Of a DNA stretch of 64,000 nt, positions 1 to 11,832 are shown piece after piece (position 1 is the first letter of the stretch; each line of letters starts with the position of its first letter). Both the position numbers and the translations under genes were made by a program. This DNA comes from Lepidodermella squamata. Its lineage: Eukaryota; Gastrotricha. Under the pieces are notes generated by a model. That model did not search any database. It was not told where the DNA came from and saw only the letters and a program-made list of their open reading frames with translations. The DNA lies in contig JBLDXI010000001.1 of NCBI GenBank assembly GCA_047495785.1, positions 4,650,001 to 4,714,000 on the forward strand, in the 5' to 3' direction.

Positions 1-45
1 TTAAAGGTAGCTATGCTTTAGACTTTAGACGATCTAGTTAATCAC

Positions 46-1537
46 CTTGATAAAACAACGCTGCTTCAACTAACGCAGTTTCATCTCGTGATAAATTGCA
101 GGATGCAATCATCGATGCAAGCCTGAAACTTTCGGCCACTTTCGTCTGCATAACATTAGAAAGAAATCCACTCGGCATAGAAATAATAGGGAGACTTACT
201 AGATAGATGGGGAAATGGCTCACCAGGATTGTAATGTTCGCATGACTCATCCCAAATCCAGTTATTCCTCGATGAGTCCGCCAGACCAGAGCAATAGGTC
301 CATAAGATTTTCCAAACAGCTTGCGGCGATCGTTTAATGTCACTCGTGAAATACCTTGATTTTTATTTTAAAACAATGAATAAATTCCCACACACTGGCG
401 AACCTGGCAGCTGTTTGACGTAGGACGAACAATTCGCTAGAAATAGGGAGAAGTGCTCCATAGCAGCTGCCCAGCATGCAGAGCTGTTTTCTGTAGGTAG
501 CTTGATTCCATCGACCTCAAGGGCAGGCTAAATCAAAACGACAGAACGCAAATATATGATGCTCTTTGCTAATAATGGAAGGATGAATTTATTTATGGGT
601 TAAGCTAGTTATTGTACATAACGAAAATGGCTATTCGCATAAATGTTTTCGTCATGTTGCTGATTGCTGGTGAGTGCGGAGTGCGGAATTTCAAATTCTC
701 ATTTCATTTTGAATGCATGGTAAATAGTTACGAACGAATAGTCATCCGTATATTTTTTTTTACGAAATTCTCCTTCAGTTTAAGAACAGTTGCGAGCGAA
801 AGAGATCTCGCAAAACATCGTAAACAATGAAAAGCATGATGCTAGATGCTAAGGTTTCATACATACCCAACAATGTAAGAAAACCTAAGCCTTCTCCTTA
901 CCGTTGCTAGGGTGGATAAAGACTCATGAGCTGCCAGGATTTTCCCGAGATATCTCTCAGCATTGATCGCGTCCAGGTTTGTCGGGTTTATGGTGGGCCC
1001 TGCAGTAGTGGTTTGTATTTAATTATGAAAGCTGAGTAAATACCTCTCGCTGCCTTGTAAGATTGTTGCTGTCCATCCAGGCACTGGCCGTTCTTCTTGC
1101 CATATCGCATTCCCACACGGTGGCATTTCTTCAAACGACAAGGCGCGCAATTTGCTTGCATGTAAGGGAAGTTTTGGTTTGAATAACATTCCCCGGGTAT
1201 AGCTTTGACGCATGTCACCGAGCCTATTTGACAGTGATATCTTGTGAAAAATTTCTTGCAAGCATCGCAAACTCTCGCGCCATATCGAACGCGCCCGTCA
1301 GTTTCCAGATCGCAGACCTATCAAAATCACACATGCGATATCAAATATTAAGAAACATTTATAAAAAGAAACCCGACAGCGAAATTCGCGTCTCGAAACG
1401 TCGAAGCACTTTAACGACTCTGCTTGAAACATGGCGGTTTTGAAATGGGGAAATGGAAGCAATGCATGTGTGTATATACCTATCCATATAACATAATAAC
1501 ATGTCCGAATTAGTTTCGATGCTTGTCCGTTATCCAT
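46..1537 (-). CDS. Divergent nuclear receptor, 3' end beyond the window
   Basis: Ligand-regulated transcription factor of the nuclear receptor family, acting in the nucleus. Exons seen: 1044-1317 (DNA-binding domain, 274 nt), 902-999 (hinge), 404-527, 224-354 and 46-145 (ligand-binding domain); phases agree at every junction. The first finger shows CDxxxDGRVRYGARVCDACKKFF, with P-box CDACK instead of the usual CEGCK. The second ends CAPCRLKKCHRVGM, a classic receptor signature, but its loops are longer than normal (C-x7-C-x12-C against C-x5-C-x9-C). The ligand domain shows YVKQLPGI, LNDRRKLFGKSYGPIALVW (helices 3-5) and LSRDETALVEAALF. A tentative first exon (1493-1537, starting MDNGQASK) would supply the missing first zinc cysteines as C-x3-C. 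The last visible donor is at 45/46, so the C-terminus lies off the left edge. Family call is firm; subfamily is unknown. Confidence 0.85.
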
Positions 1538-1639
1538 CGTGGCTGTAAGTATGCCAAATCCCTCTGAATTCTTTAAACATACAATTTCCACATCATCAAA
1601 TTCATTCACTTTAGTATCTGTCTATCACAGGACCCCTGC

Positions 1640-3780
1640 GGAAGACATGTTTTGCACCTGCAGAAGACATTCTGTTCACCTATGGGTAATTATTATATAT
1701 GAGTGTTAATTGGAGACGTTCATAGTTGTTAATTGGATTTGAAAGTTTGTACCTTGGCGTCGTAATCATCAAATCATGACATTTTGTTGGCGCAAATAAT
1801 GACTGGCAATACACTTTATTGGCCGAAAGTAGCCGAAAATTCGGGAATCGAGTTTTAAGCCTCTTCAAATCCAGTCTATGCCAACTATCTCACAGATGCA
1901 CAGACGATAGCACGATACACAGATACCAAGATAGATGCCAAAATACCAAGACATTCACTTTGAGACTGGGTTAACGCACAGGAGACACCCGTTTGAATTG
2001 TGGACACGACAGAAAATTAACGAAACAGTGGGATAATTTCTCATCTTGGTGTCTGGCCCTGATGCCGAGGGGGATGACGGAGAATTTGCCGCCGATGATT
2101 TCGCCAGAATGTGGGCGCAAGGGCCACCCCCTAATGCCAGGGTGAGCTAGAATCAGTTCGTAGCATGGATCATTGAATTAATCGATTAGCCCTTGTTATC
2201 TGTGATAGGGTGAATGCTAATAAATCAGTTTTTAAATTTGCGCTAGAACTGCGCGGTGACAAAACAATTCTGCTCCCCATCCCTAGGAAAAAATCCGAAA
2301 ATCAGATTTCCCCTGTTCTTCACATATTTTCTCAAATGATGATGGATTTTCTATTGACTTGTATTTTCGCTTCAATGCCCTAGGTAATAACTATTCATGG
2401 CCCGGGTTAAAAATTTCTGAATTCACAAATTACATGACCTTACGAAGGCAGGGCGTGTAACGGGATATTTAATTGCAGCTTATTTGAATCTCAAACGCTC
2501 GCGGCCAATATGACCAGAATATATAGAAGTCTATATATCGCATTAGTAATGCGAATCAGATGTGACATCAAACGTCTTCAATTCTTTTCATGATGTAAAA
2601 GCCGAGTTTGAGACGAATACCGACACTCTCTCTGTCCTTTCATGCACAATGTACATTCAAACAGGACGTCGCAGGGATATTAGATTAGATTTTGCATTTT
2701 AATCAGTACGAGCATGTGTTAGAGGTAACTCGATTTCTGAGCGGACTAATTAGATCAAGAAAGCATCATGCACCGTCATGCACATCCGTCTGCATCGAAA
2801 CGAAGCTGAATTTTTTTCTTGTGTTATGCTGTTTACAAATAGAGTTCAAGCTAACAAGTGTGAAGCTGTTTAGGTCGACAAAGAAATGAGGCTCGGGCCT
2901 ATGTTGAGCTTGTCATGTCTCGGAGTTGAATGTCTGAAATGTAAGCAGCCTGTTCCAAAATACATTGAGTTTTGATTGGATGTAGATCATTAGAGCTGCA
3001 TTTTATATCTAATATCTGGCTTCAGTAGAACTCAGTAGAATCAAGTCATGAGTGAAGGTTGACTGCGAACGGATTCGCACTCAAGCGAACAAATAACCCA
3101 GCGAAGTAAACATTTAAGTCGGTGCCTATTCGTGAGGTGCCAGATTCCATGATATTGCGATGCCATGAACGAGGTTACCCGGCATAATCGCCACGCGAAC
3201 ACGAAATAAGAGCGATGAGGTGCGGTTAGATACGTGGTCCACTCTAAGAAAGTCCGGCAGCTGACGTAAGGGCCGAAATCGGACTCGGGTCCCGCAACAG
3301 CGCCATCTGCTCCCAATATTCCCAAATTTCTCGCCCATTGCCTGTTTTTTTAACTTATCATAAGTTGTTTACCATGCCCGGGGAGCTATTATGTGTATAT
3401 TTCTGGAGAACGACTTCGTTTGTGAGGCTTACAATTTAGACTCTATCGAAGTGCACAGTCTCTACATTTGTGCCCGAAGTTCATTAAACACTGAAGCAAG
3501 AAAACTTCTGCAGAACTTGACTTTGGCATCATCCCAAGTCTTGAAGGACAGCGTCCGAATTGTAAATCATCACCATTACTTTTTACTCAAATTATCCACA
3601 ATCGAACCCATCAATCGTTTATGAAACATACTAATCTGTAATATCAGTTAATTATATACTCTTGTGTCTACAAAGGCAACGTTTCTCTCTACTGAAGACT
3701 GCATGGGGTAAAATAATTTATTTTTCATGCTCGATAGATTAGTCGGATACGGATATCTCAAAAGTTAACCGAAATATACG
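1640..3780. other. Intergenic, no supported gene
   Basis: AT-rich sequence with only short, scattered open frames on both strands. One stretch near 2050-2147 (+) reads as an acidic, exon-like frame (GPDAEGDDGEF) ending at a possible donor, but it has no partner exon and no recognisable domain. Nothing else is supported. Confidence 0.5.
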
Positions 3781-3789
3781 AAAGATGCG

Positions 3790-3969
3790 TTATTGGAACT
3801 TGCAATGCGTTCGAGCCAGTAACTCCAGACCTTGAAGAGCCAGTGATATTAAGCCGTCCAGTTGAGCCTCACTCAGCGTCTCGAGATGCAACACCAGATC
3901 GTGGAGTTCACGCTCGGAAGCATCGATGTTGCTTGGGTTGAGGGTTGATCTCAGAGGCCATTGCAACAT
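3790..3969 (-). pseudogene. Fragment of the four-Cys secreted peptide family
   Basis: A 59-codon frame whose middle matches the helical part of the four-Cys family: ELHDLVLHLETLSEAQLDG then a run LALQGLELL ending in a single Cys. It aligns with the equivalent part of the genes at 36.2 kb and 37.2 kb. The N-terminus (MLQWPLRS) is not a signal peptide. The frame stops three residues after Cys 1, where functional members have C-x3-C and an intron donor, and no second exon with the R-x-x-F motif was found downstream. I read it as a decayed copy. A living gene with an unseen upstream signal exon and diverged 3' exon is less likely. Confidence 0.5.
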
Positions 3970-4267
3970 TTAAAATTGAAGCTATTGTTAAGTCTGAATC
4001 GCTCATATTGAAAAACCTTATCCTTCTTTGAAGCCTGCTGCTCTGTGGGGACCCAGTTGATGAGCTAAGGTTGGCAATCTAAAAATCATTACGCGTCATC
4101 GTGCGTCATATGTTCCTCGGATCATGAAGTCCTACACGTCGAAAGTCTAAATAGAGCAAATATCAAGTGAATGTCATCACGTTGTCTCTGCCTGATTTGA
4201 TGTGAACCGATTTCTTTCCCCTGTTCCGTCAATATAATGAGCTTTCGTCTTCTCATAATCCCGAAAA

Positions 4268-4633
4268 ATGCGACACTGCCTGATTTTCACTTCAATTTCA
4301 CTCTACATCCAAGTATCATGTGCAGCTCTAGCTTTTTTGTCAGATCTTAACGACGATGCACTCGCGGCTGAGGCACTGCCTCCTCCTAATCACAGTGCAG
4401 CGATGTTATGGAGTAGGTTGTCGATTATCAACAAGGCCATGCGAACAAAAGTTTTTAATTCAGATGCTGACGCGTTGAGAAAAATCGGCGAAGAGCAGAA
4501 GCGACAGCGCCAGAAACGGCTGAAGGCGGCATCTCATCAGCATAAAAAGAGCAAACAACAGGCTTTACGGCGGGGAAAATCTCTTCATCGCAGAGGCACG
4601 GTCATTCTCAAAGGCTCTCGACTCGCAGGATGA
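4268..4633 (+). CDS. Putative secreted, strongly basic 121-residue protein
   Basis: Single-exon frame of 121 codons starting with a hydrophobic stretch (CLIFTSISLYIQVSCAALAF) that could be a signal peptide. The mature half is very rich in Lys, Arg and Gln, with several dibasic sites (for example QRQKRLKAASHQHKKSK). No cysteine lies outside the leader. Dibasic sites could mark a peptide precursor, but no amidation-type repeats are seen, so a nucleic-acid-binding or structural basic peptide is equally possible. No family recognised. The compositional coherence favours a real gene over chance. Confidence 0.45.
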   Translation: MRHCLIFTSISLYIQVSCAALAFLSDLNDDALAAEALPPPNHSAAMLWSRLSIINKAMRTKVFNSDADALRKIGEEQKRQRQKRLKAASHQHKKSKQQALRRGKSLHRRGTVILKGSRLAG

Positions 4634-5099
4634 GTCAATAGGAATCAGCTAATGTGTGATCCGCTTTGAAATTTAGTTGTTAGTCTGAATGAAATTCGAA
4701 CTAGCCATGAAATAGCTGAAATAGTTGACGGGTTGGTTTGTGGTTTAGTCACGCACCACATCGCCCGTGCTATATTGTATAATTCACTATAGTTTCACGT
4801 TTGACGAATTCTTTTATAGTGAAGATAAGCAATAAAAATTTTGAAAATATCTGACTTCCGAAATATTACGAAATTGTTGGTATCTTCACATTCCTCGATC
4901 AGTGCTCAACACTCTCCAGTGCCGAATACACTGACGTTATGTTCCAAAAATTTAGATCGAATGTGTTATCAAGGAAGTTTCTTTGGCGCATTGCCGGCTG
5001 CCAACGATATGTACGTCATTATCGGTGAATGTGATAAAGTTAAGTTTAAAATTGGTGAATGTGAATCACAAAACCGTTTGTGATCAGGGTTCAGAAACT

Positions 5100-5185
5100 A
5101 CCGGTATTTAGAAATAAAACTACCGGTAATACCAATAACTACCGTTAACTACCGGGTATTTACCGTTTTATCGGTATTTTTATTT
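5100..5185. repeat. Degenerate ACTACCGG repeat
   Basis: Several imperfect copies of ACTACCGGTA and TACCGTT follow each other closely. A similar phrase (GGGTATTTACCGT) recurs near 6392-6405. It looks like the end of a degraded mobile element, but no matching terminal inverted repeat or target duplication could be defined. Confidence 0.45.
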
Positions 5186-5690
5186 TCCGAAGCCTTCATC
5201 TCAACATTTAATACAATTAAGTTCAATCAAGAGAAGCAGTAAACAAAGATTCATCATCGGCTTCATCAATCTCGGCTAAAGCAAGTAACTCTTCATCATT
5301 GCAATTCCTATATTTCCTATATTTCAATAGGAAGGAAATTGTGGTCAAATAATCGCCCATTCCTGATTTCTTATATGTTTAATAGGTCAAGTCTGTTCGA
5401 AAAACTAGTGGGAACAATTAGCGAACATATTAATTTCAAATATTTCAAAATTTCAAGGGTGACATTATAAATACCCGGGCTGACATTATAAACACAATTT
5501 ATTTTTCCTCGAATAAGTAATGTCTTTTCGATGACGGAACAATGAACCACGCCTCTTGCCACCACGAACAGGGGCACAACTTTCACTGCCTAATATTCAG
5601 CTTCGATAACTGGAAATTTAGCTTCGGGTCAAAGGACCATAATAGGAACAATGGAAACTCTGCCGCGATTTTGACACCGCTCGCGCTTCG

Positions 5691-5731
5691 CCATAGAGAT
5701 CAGATTAACCTGATTAATCTAATCTCTATGC
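5691..5731. repeat. Short palindrome
   Basis: CATAGAGATCAGATTA is followed after a few bases by its near reverse complement TTAATCTAATCTCTATG, giving arms of about 17 bases. Function unknown. Confidence 0.5.
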
Positions 5732-6598
5732 TCTTCGCATGCTTGTGTGACTTGTAACCCACAACTGCCTCCTCGAATAGAGCTGTCTTTTTCGCCGAAC
5801 TCAGGTTACTCAACAGGCCTAGTTGCCCCTGCCTATCCGATGCCTCATACTCCGTAGCTATAACCAATCTTCGGCGACGGCCGGGCTTGAGATATCGTTC
5901 TAACTGCTAGAGGAACAGAATGATGCCGCGGGTCGATGGCTACAATCCTTAGTTCGTGGGCCTAAGCCAACGCATTGCAACATGTGGTTTTCTTCGCTCT
6001 GTAGGAAATGTCTTTATAACGGCGGAATGGGTCACCTCAGGCTTCCACGTCGCCAGTCGCACAACCTCAAGCAAAGTCGCGAACTTTCCATCAAAGCTGC
6101 TGAATATCCTCTGAAAATGTCTTTTAAGCGACGGAAAATGGCAAAATTGAAACCAAGACCCCACATTAACCCATTTAGGCGATAAAATGCGATAAATTAA
6201 TACACACGAACCATCAATAGCTAATTTGATGTTTGAAGGTGCTCTATCGATGACTAGCAAACATCAGGTTGACAGCTCAAGAAAATGTTGTCTAAAAACT
6301 TGTGAGCACAAGAAGATTTAAAGCTCGGGTCGTAAGCGACAGATCAGCCATGTGGTATCCGATAAGGGCGATTAATATCAACAGATTCCCGGGTATTTAC
6401 CGTACCATCTTCGATTTTTGGTATTTTTGACATGCCAAAGTGACCCCACTCACCCCAGTTGACGATGCGTAATCTCGCGAGCTTGCATTTGACCTTGTTT
6501 AATAACTTCTGTTAACGCAGCGTGTTGTTAAATAGAGCGTGCTGTACAACTCGCAACACCGTTCAAGCTTTCACGCAATACAAAAGATTCTATGTTTG

Positions 6599-6835
6599 GC
6601 GACATTTCAGCAGGTGACAAATAAGCAATGTAGCCTCACTTGTGATCATGTGATCACTATGTGATCACTAATGTGATCACTATGTGATCACTAATGTGAT
6701 CACTATGATCCGAATCGTTACTGACGGCCACGCTCGCATTACTCGCATTTTTTGACGCTAAAATTAATTATTCTTTTGCAAAAATTTTGGTTTATTTGAC
6801 GACATTTCAGCTGGCGACAATGAAGCAATTTAGCC
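6599..6835. repeat. Minisatellite of TGTGATCAC units flanked by a direct repeat
   Basis: Between about 6641 and 6709 the palindromic core TGTGATCACTA is repeated five to six times in a two-unit pattern (alternating ACTATG and ACTAATG spacers). It is bordered by two direct copies of CGACATTTCAGCwGGyGACAA at about 6599 and 6798. A third, inverted copy lies near 7037-7056. Copies in both orientations suggest a dispersed repeat with an internally expanded tandem block. Confidence 0.6.
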
Positions 6836-7684
6836 GAAATTTCATCAGAATTTGATAAATCTAATCCGAACTTTTATTTAAACTGAGCTCGCATTTCGAC
6901 TGTCAATTAAGGCTGATCTGTCCCTTGCTGGGCTGTCGACAGCGCAAATGTCGCCGAATAACGATTGCGCACTATTTTGGAATCGTAATGTTCTCAAATT
7001 GTCACATAATCGCATCATATCAAAAAATGCCTGCGGTTTTGTCTCCTGCTGAAATATCGCACGCCAATAAATTAATAGTACGTATTTGTTGCTTGGCATA
7101 ATGAATCATCAGGCATAACTTGGAAATAATTGGCAGGAAAATGAGTTTTTTCTTCTTCTGCCTTCGTTGGGCGGGTCGTTGATGCGTGCGACTTAGAAAA
7201 AATCGCTCCAAAAACGACTCGGCGAGTTGTTGGAAATTTCGGGCAAAAAACATGTTTAATGAATGAAACGCTAGCTGATTATTATAGTAGCTCCAACAAT
7301 AATCAGAATAAAGAAATAATTTCTGGTTGAACTAATAATTACAACAAAAATAAAGAAATGGTCTGTTTATGGCTTGTTTTGTTTATAATTTCATCTCTGT
7401 TGGAGATAAAGAAACGTACCCCTAGTTCCTATTTCCCGCAACGATCGAAAAGTTAACGAGGCTCCGCTTGGTCTGACTGAAACTCTTGGATGTCCTTTGG
7501 GATCTTCGTTTTACCTTGGTGATGATTCAACAGCTCACAAACAAGTTTGAACTTACCCAATGCTACATCATCAGCGCGTCACAAATATTTAACCGGAGCG
7601 AACTGCCAATCATCATCACTGACAGAAGGCTGTATTAAAGCTGAAAAGTAGAGCGTGCTCTCAACAGTTGTCTTTTCTTACAAA

Positions 7685-8159
7685 ATGAATATAGCTGGAC
7701 TGATTTTAATCTTCAATCTGCTCATTTCAAGCCGTGCGATTCTGTCGCGGACGATAATGGCGAGCAAAGGCCGATTCGGTGATTCCATTTTCAGATCTCT
7801 TGAACCCTGTACGAATTACCAGGAAAACTGGGGCTCGGCAGCTTCAATCGACAAGCCGTGCGTTGGGAAAACAGAATCCTTCGACATAGGAACCCAGGAT
7901 AAGGTTGCCTCTCAATTTTCACCTCAATCCGCCTTGGGTTTCCTCGACGATGCGCAGCTAGCCGCTCTTCAGGCTGAAGCTGCCGCGGCCATCGCACGCC
8001 TAACAGACTCTGACTGTCGGAAGAAGTGCAAATCTAAGGTTCGTTTGACATTTTCACATGTTTTAATGATGATTAATTCTTATTTTTCAGGTGAAAAGAC
8101 GAAGCTGTCTCAAAGCCAAGCCAGACAAACGCCCGAAATTTATTCTTGCCAACTGTTGA
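7685..8159 (+). CDS. Secreted four-Cys peptide, long subfamily
   Basis: Two exons, 7685-8038 and 8091-8159, encode 140 residues. A signal peptide (MNIAGLILIFNLLISSRA) is followed by an N-terminal module C-x6-W-x9-C, a Ser/Gln linker, a predicted amphipathic helix (LAALQAEAAAAIARLTDSD) and the family core C-x3-C-x8-C-x15-C with R-x-x-F-I before the last Cys. The intron is phase 0 and lies three codons after core Cys 2, as in the other spliced members. The unspliced frame runs on to 8305, but splicing restores the core exactly, so I prefer the spliced model. Its closest relative in the window is the 26.8-kb gene, also 140 residues. Known function: none recognised; probably an extracellular disulphide-bonded peptide. 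Confidence 0.8.
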
Positions 8160-8397
8160 ACAGGCAACAACTATTAAACGGAATCATTCAACTTTATTTA
8201 TCAGCTATGCTGGTCCTTTCTATATCAGAAATAAACTTTCAAGATCTTGAACTGTTACAGGTTACAGTATATTTTCTGTTAACAAGTTTCGCCCAAACTC
8301 CTTAACTGAATGTTACTTTGGGTGCCTGTAAAGCATCTCACTATTTTGACCATGTAGACTATTTTATACTTGACGAAATCTTGGTAGACCCTAAACA

Positions 8398-9050
8398 TTA
8401 ATTGATGCGGAATTCCCGGTTCTCAGCTTCACTGAGCATTCGGCACTGGTTAAAGCTGAATGAGAAATTTCATCGGCGCCTGATGGCAAAAGAGACCATA
8501 CAAAATAATAAGTCACTCAACAATATGGAGGTACGGCGGGTTTAGTGTTGCTAACCCCTGGGTAACCCAGCATCTCACAGATTATAACATTGCCGGATAT
8601 TGCTAGTATGTAGGTTATATGAATTCCAAATGTACTCTCAATGTGCTCTCTGTTCACTCAAAAGTCTTCTCGACATATTACAACAGGTTCCGTAAAATTG
8701 TAGTTATTCATTAGCTAAGCTGGTACAAAATCCAGGAAATTTTTATCGAATGCTCAATTTACCATCTCAGAAGTGCCGAACTCGCTTTGAAAAAGCATAT
8801 CAGGACGCTGCGCATTGAGGTCTCCGAAATCCGATGACGTAGTGTCGGTCCATTGAAAATGTTCGATTTTCCCGATACATGGCGTGATCAGCGACGGAGC
8901 AGATCGCCAGGCCTCTTCGTGATTCGAACAGTGATTCAACGCGAGAAAAATCGTCTCACTGAACCGTCCGTTGCGTGCTATGTGCGGTCTGCATGTGGAG
9001 TAGGCAACAAAACAAGCCACTATAAATATCGCCGGGACTGAAGCGTTCAT
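8398..9050 (-). pseudogene. Decayed long-subfamily four-Cys peptide gene
   Basis: The 5' part (9050 down to 8754) still encodes a good signal peptide and the C-x6-W-x9-C module (HCSNHEEAW then ITPC), close to the genes at 7.7 and 26.8 kb. The helix and first two core cysteines are not found; the frame stops after EFGTSEMVN. At 8455-8398, behind a plausible acceptor, a second-exon remnant reads CRMLSEAENREFRIN and then stops, keeping the core C-x7-R-x-x-F but lacking the last Cys. Head and tail are therefore recognisable and the middle is lost. It could still give a short secreted peptide from the first exon alone. Confidence 0.6.
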
Positions 9051-9059
9051 CTTGCTTTA

Positions 9060-10268
9060 AAATCTGAGCGATATGAACATGGGAAACAATCCGATTGCTT
9101 TCCCTCAATTTTGAAGTCCTGCAATTATTTGATTGATTGAAGCTGAGGGGCTATCATGTCAATCAAAGCTGATATTTACTCAGTACAATGGTGACCCGGC
9201 CAGCATGACTGGGATGGCACAGCCTTGCCTCTCAGCTTGTCAATTATAATTATTACAAAAGGCCTCTGAATGGGTAATCGAGGTAATCGTCATTTGAGAG
9301 GTGACAATTTTTACGAAAACAAGCAGTCCTATTAACTTGTTCGCAGCATCATAATATTTTACCATAATGATTACCATAGTGATTTGCCAGAATAATTACC
9401 ATACTCATAACTTGACGAAAACGGTAACCAGCATGTAAACGACAGTTTGAGCAGCGGTTCGGTAGTCTCTTCCACTGCCTTATTGGACCTGTTACTGGGG
9501 CAACGATGCAATTCTGTACGGGCTATCTATTAGTGAAAGCCATTGTTGCGTCTGAATAGCGTATAGCTCGAGGTAAAATTCGACTAAGACCTAAGACGGT
9601 CCTAAAAATGCCCTTTTAGCCGAATAGCTCTTCGGTCGCTTCAACAAAGGACCCCTTCGAAGCGTTCGAACCTTAACCTTTCGGCGGTTAAAAATATAGC
9701 ATAACGAGGGAATATTTAGACGTAAAAGCGAAAGCATGGTAGAGGGCACGCGATTACTTAGTATTGACGTTTCAAGCGCAGTTATTGAACGGGTATTTGA
9801 AGTTAATTATATGGTTGATGTTGGCGATGCTGATCCTTTGGGGGTTCCCAGCGTGGACCGGACTAATACAGACATCCGATTTCACAATGTCAGATCATGG
9901 CTATCTAAGAGTTTGACAGGGTTAAGCTTGCCACTTTGGTCTGTAATGTCGGCATCATCAATACCAAATTTGCGGCATATCACTAGTCACTTTTTCCCTA
10001 ATTGTGGCATTGTCGATGAAGACTTCCGCGTGTTAGAGCAGAGCAAGTCAATTACAGAAATTACGGCTTAACGCTGCATAACTTCTCACTCAAAGTGCAT
10101 GTGTGCTCAGGGCTGTGAGGAATTCTGGGATTATTGATATTGGGATTATATATATTGCTTCACTTACGGCAATAATAAAAATTTCCCACTAAAACTATAT
10201 TTTTATTTGCTTGCTTAAAATATTTAATTGTTGAGCAAACAGTATATAATTTTGCTCCACTTTCGACT
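9060..10268. other. Intergenic, no supported gene
   Basis: The sequence has low-complexity patches and one 111-codon frame (9736-10071) without signal peptide, domain or splice context. I see no gene that can be supported. Confidence 0.45.
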
Positions 10269-10276
10269 ACATATAC

Positions 10277-11033
10277 CATGAGACGTACCAGGACGCAGCG
10301 GCTTCGAAGCTCCCGTTATCCGGGTTTGCGTAAAAAATCACGTGATGTGTTTAGCATAAGTGTGCATAATAATTACTTTCGATGGCAATTTTTTTATTGA
10401 ATATAAAATTAATTTTAATGCCATCGATAATAAAAGGTTGTGTGCGAAAAGAGCAAGCGAAATAAGAGCAATGATATGAGAGCAATGACATAATAAGAGC
10501 AAAACGAAATAAGAGCAACGAGATAAGAGCAGAACGACGAAAGAGCAATTATTAATGATAAATAGTGGCACGCGACTTGTTTTTTTCTTTGTACAGACAA
10601 TTGAATCTCGACCCTTTAAGTAGCTCGAATTGCTGTTTAACCGCTCCGCTAATCACTTGATAATGATGAGGAAAAATATATGATCGCGTGCCACTATTTT
10701 TTTGTGATTTATCATTAATAATTGCTCTTTCGTCGTTCTGCTCTTATCTCGTTGCTCTTATTTCGTTTTGCTCTTATGTCATTGCTCTCATATCATTGCT
10801 CTTATTTCGCTTGCTCTTTTCTTTAAGATCGAGATCTTCAGGCCACTGCAAAAAACTGATCTTTGCGTAAATACGTGATTTTCATGAATGAGATTTTTTG
10901 CTGGTCGCAGAAGAAAAATCACGATCGCTGCTAATGAGGTTATTTTTAGCCACAACGACCTTTGGACCTTATTAAAAAATAATACAAAAATCAGGCATCT
11001 AAATCGAAGCGCCGCGTCCTGGTACGTCTCATG
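10277..11033. mobile_element. hAT-like MITE with 8-bp target duplication
   Basis: The 757-bp element starts CATGAGACGTACCAGGACGC and ends with its exact reverse complement. It is flanked on both sides by ACATATAC (10269-10276 and 11034-11041), an 8-bp target duplication as made by hAT or P-type transposases. Inside, 10425-10575 and 10685-10825 form a second, long inverted repeat built of GAGCAA / TTGCTC heptamer-like units, so the transcript could fold into a long hairpin. No transposase frame is present, hence a non-autonomous element. The short frames inside it (many Leu/Ser/Cys codons) are products of the repeat. Confidence 0.85.
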
Positions 11034-11041
11034 ACATATAC

Positions 11042-11830
11042 TACATACTATGACCTATGTGATACATAAACTTTATGAGCTTTGCCTTAGCTCTTAGCTC
11101 TTGCCTTTTACATGCATGTGTTTTGAAAACACGCTACGGATCGCTACGGATCGCTGAATGCGGAGCCTTTCGACTGGCTGAACATGGTTAACACATTTCG
11201 ATGTGAACTTTTTTTTTCAAGGTTGTCCTATCCCAATATGCCTTTCATAGCCTGCATCCAGCCTCGTCGAGCGAAAATGAAAGACATTCACTGAGCTTTT
11301 CTCATTACTAAGTCTCAAACCTGTTGATTTTTCTGTCAAGATAGGAAGCCTTCTTTGAAAGCGGACAAATCGAACTGAGATATGATTAGACCGGCTACCG
11401 GCTGATGGACACCGGATCAAACAGGTGGAACTAAACAAGGTTATAACCCATTTGAACTCGTATCGACCTTCGTATGCTGGACATCGCTGTAGATATGCTT
11501 GAATTTCACTGAAAATTTCGTGTTCTAGCTATGTATCTCTCCAGCAATTTTGAGTGGCACAGTCAAATGAAATACATGATCCACCAGTTAAAGCTATTAA
11601 AAAAGCCGCGCTATGCCGATTGAAAAAGTGGGCAGGATCCTCGGGTTGGATGTTCGTTCGGTTTGGCACTGAATGATTTTAAGAGATTCCGATAATTATT
11701 TTGAAAGAAAAAAACAAATGTAATTTCGACAAGCATTGACTTTATTTCTCAAAGAATGGAAACATTTATTGATTTCTAACAATGAAGACAGATGGAAATT
11801 CATACATGGAACATAATGTAATTTGCGCCG
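11042..11830. other. Intergenic, no supported gene
   Basis: Mixed AT-rich sequence between the MITE and the next peptide gene. Only short frames without leader, domain or matching paralogue are present. Confidence 0.45.
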
Positions 11831-11832
11831 AG

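Larger units (their letters stand above)
4640..7680. other. Intergenic with repeats
   Basis: No gene is supported. The stretch contains the ACTACCGG-type repeat, a short hairpin at 5691-5731, the TGTGATCAC minisatellite and a dispersed direct repeat, listed separately. Open frames on both strands are short and lack homologous neighbours or plausible splice partners. Confidence 0.5.

Noticed and set aside
612-830. Plus-strand leader-like peptide frame (MAIRINVFVMLLIA) with a GTGAGT donor
   Set aside because: It lies inside an intron of the minus-strand nuclear receptor, whose exons fit in phase on both sides. Joining it to a downstream acceptor gives only a 27-residue product without support.
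2033-2160. Acidic exon-like frame (GPDAEGDDGEF) ending at a GT donor
   Set aside because: No upstream start or downstream exon identified and no domain; kept only as a note.
9736-10071. 111-codon plus-strand frame
   Set aside because: No signal peptide, domain or paralogue, and the antisense also contains open stretches. It is probably chance or a degraded element.
10338-10870. Several Leu/Ser/Cys-rich frames on both strands
   Set aside because: All are translations of the GAGCAA-type inverted repeat inside the MITE.
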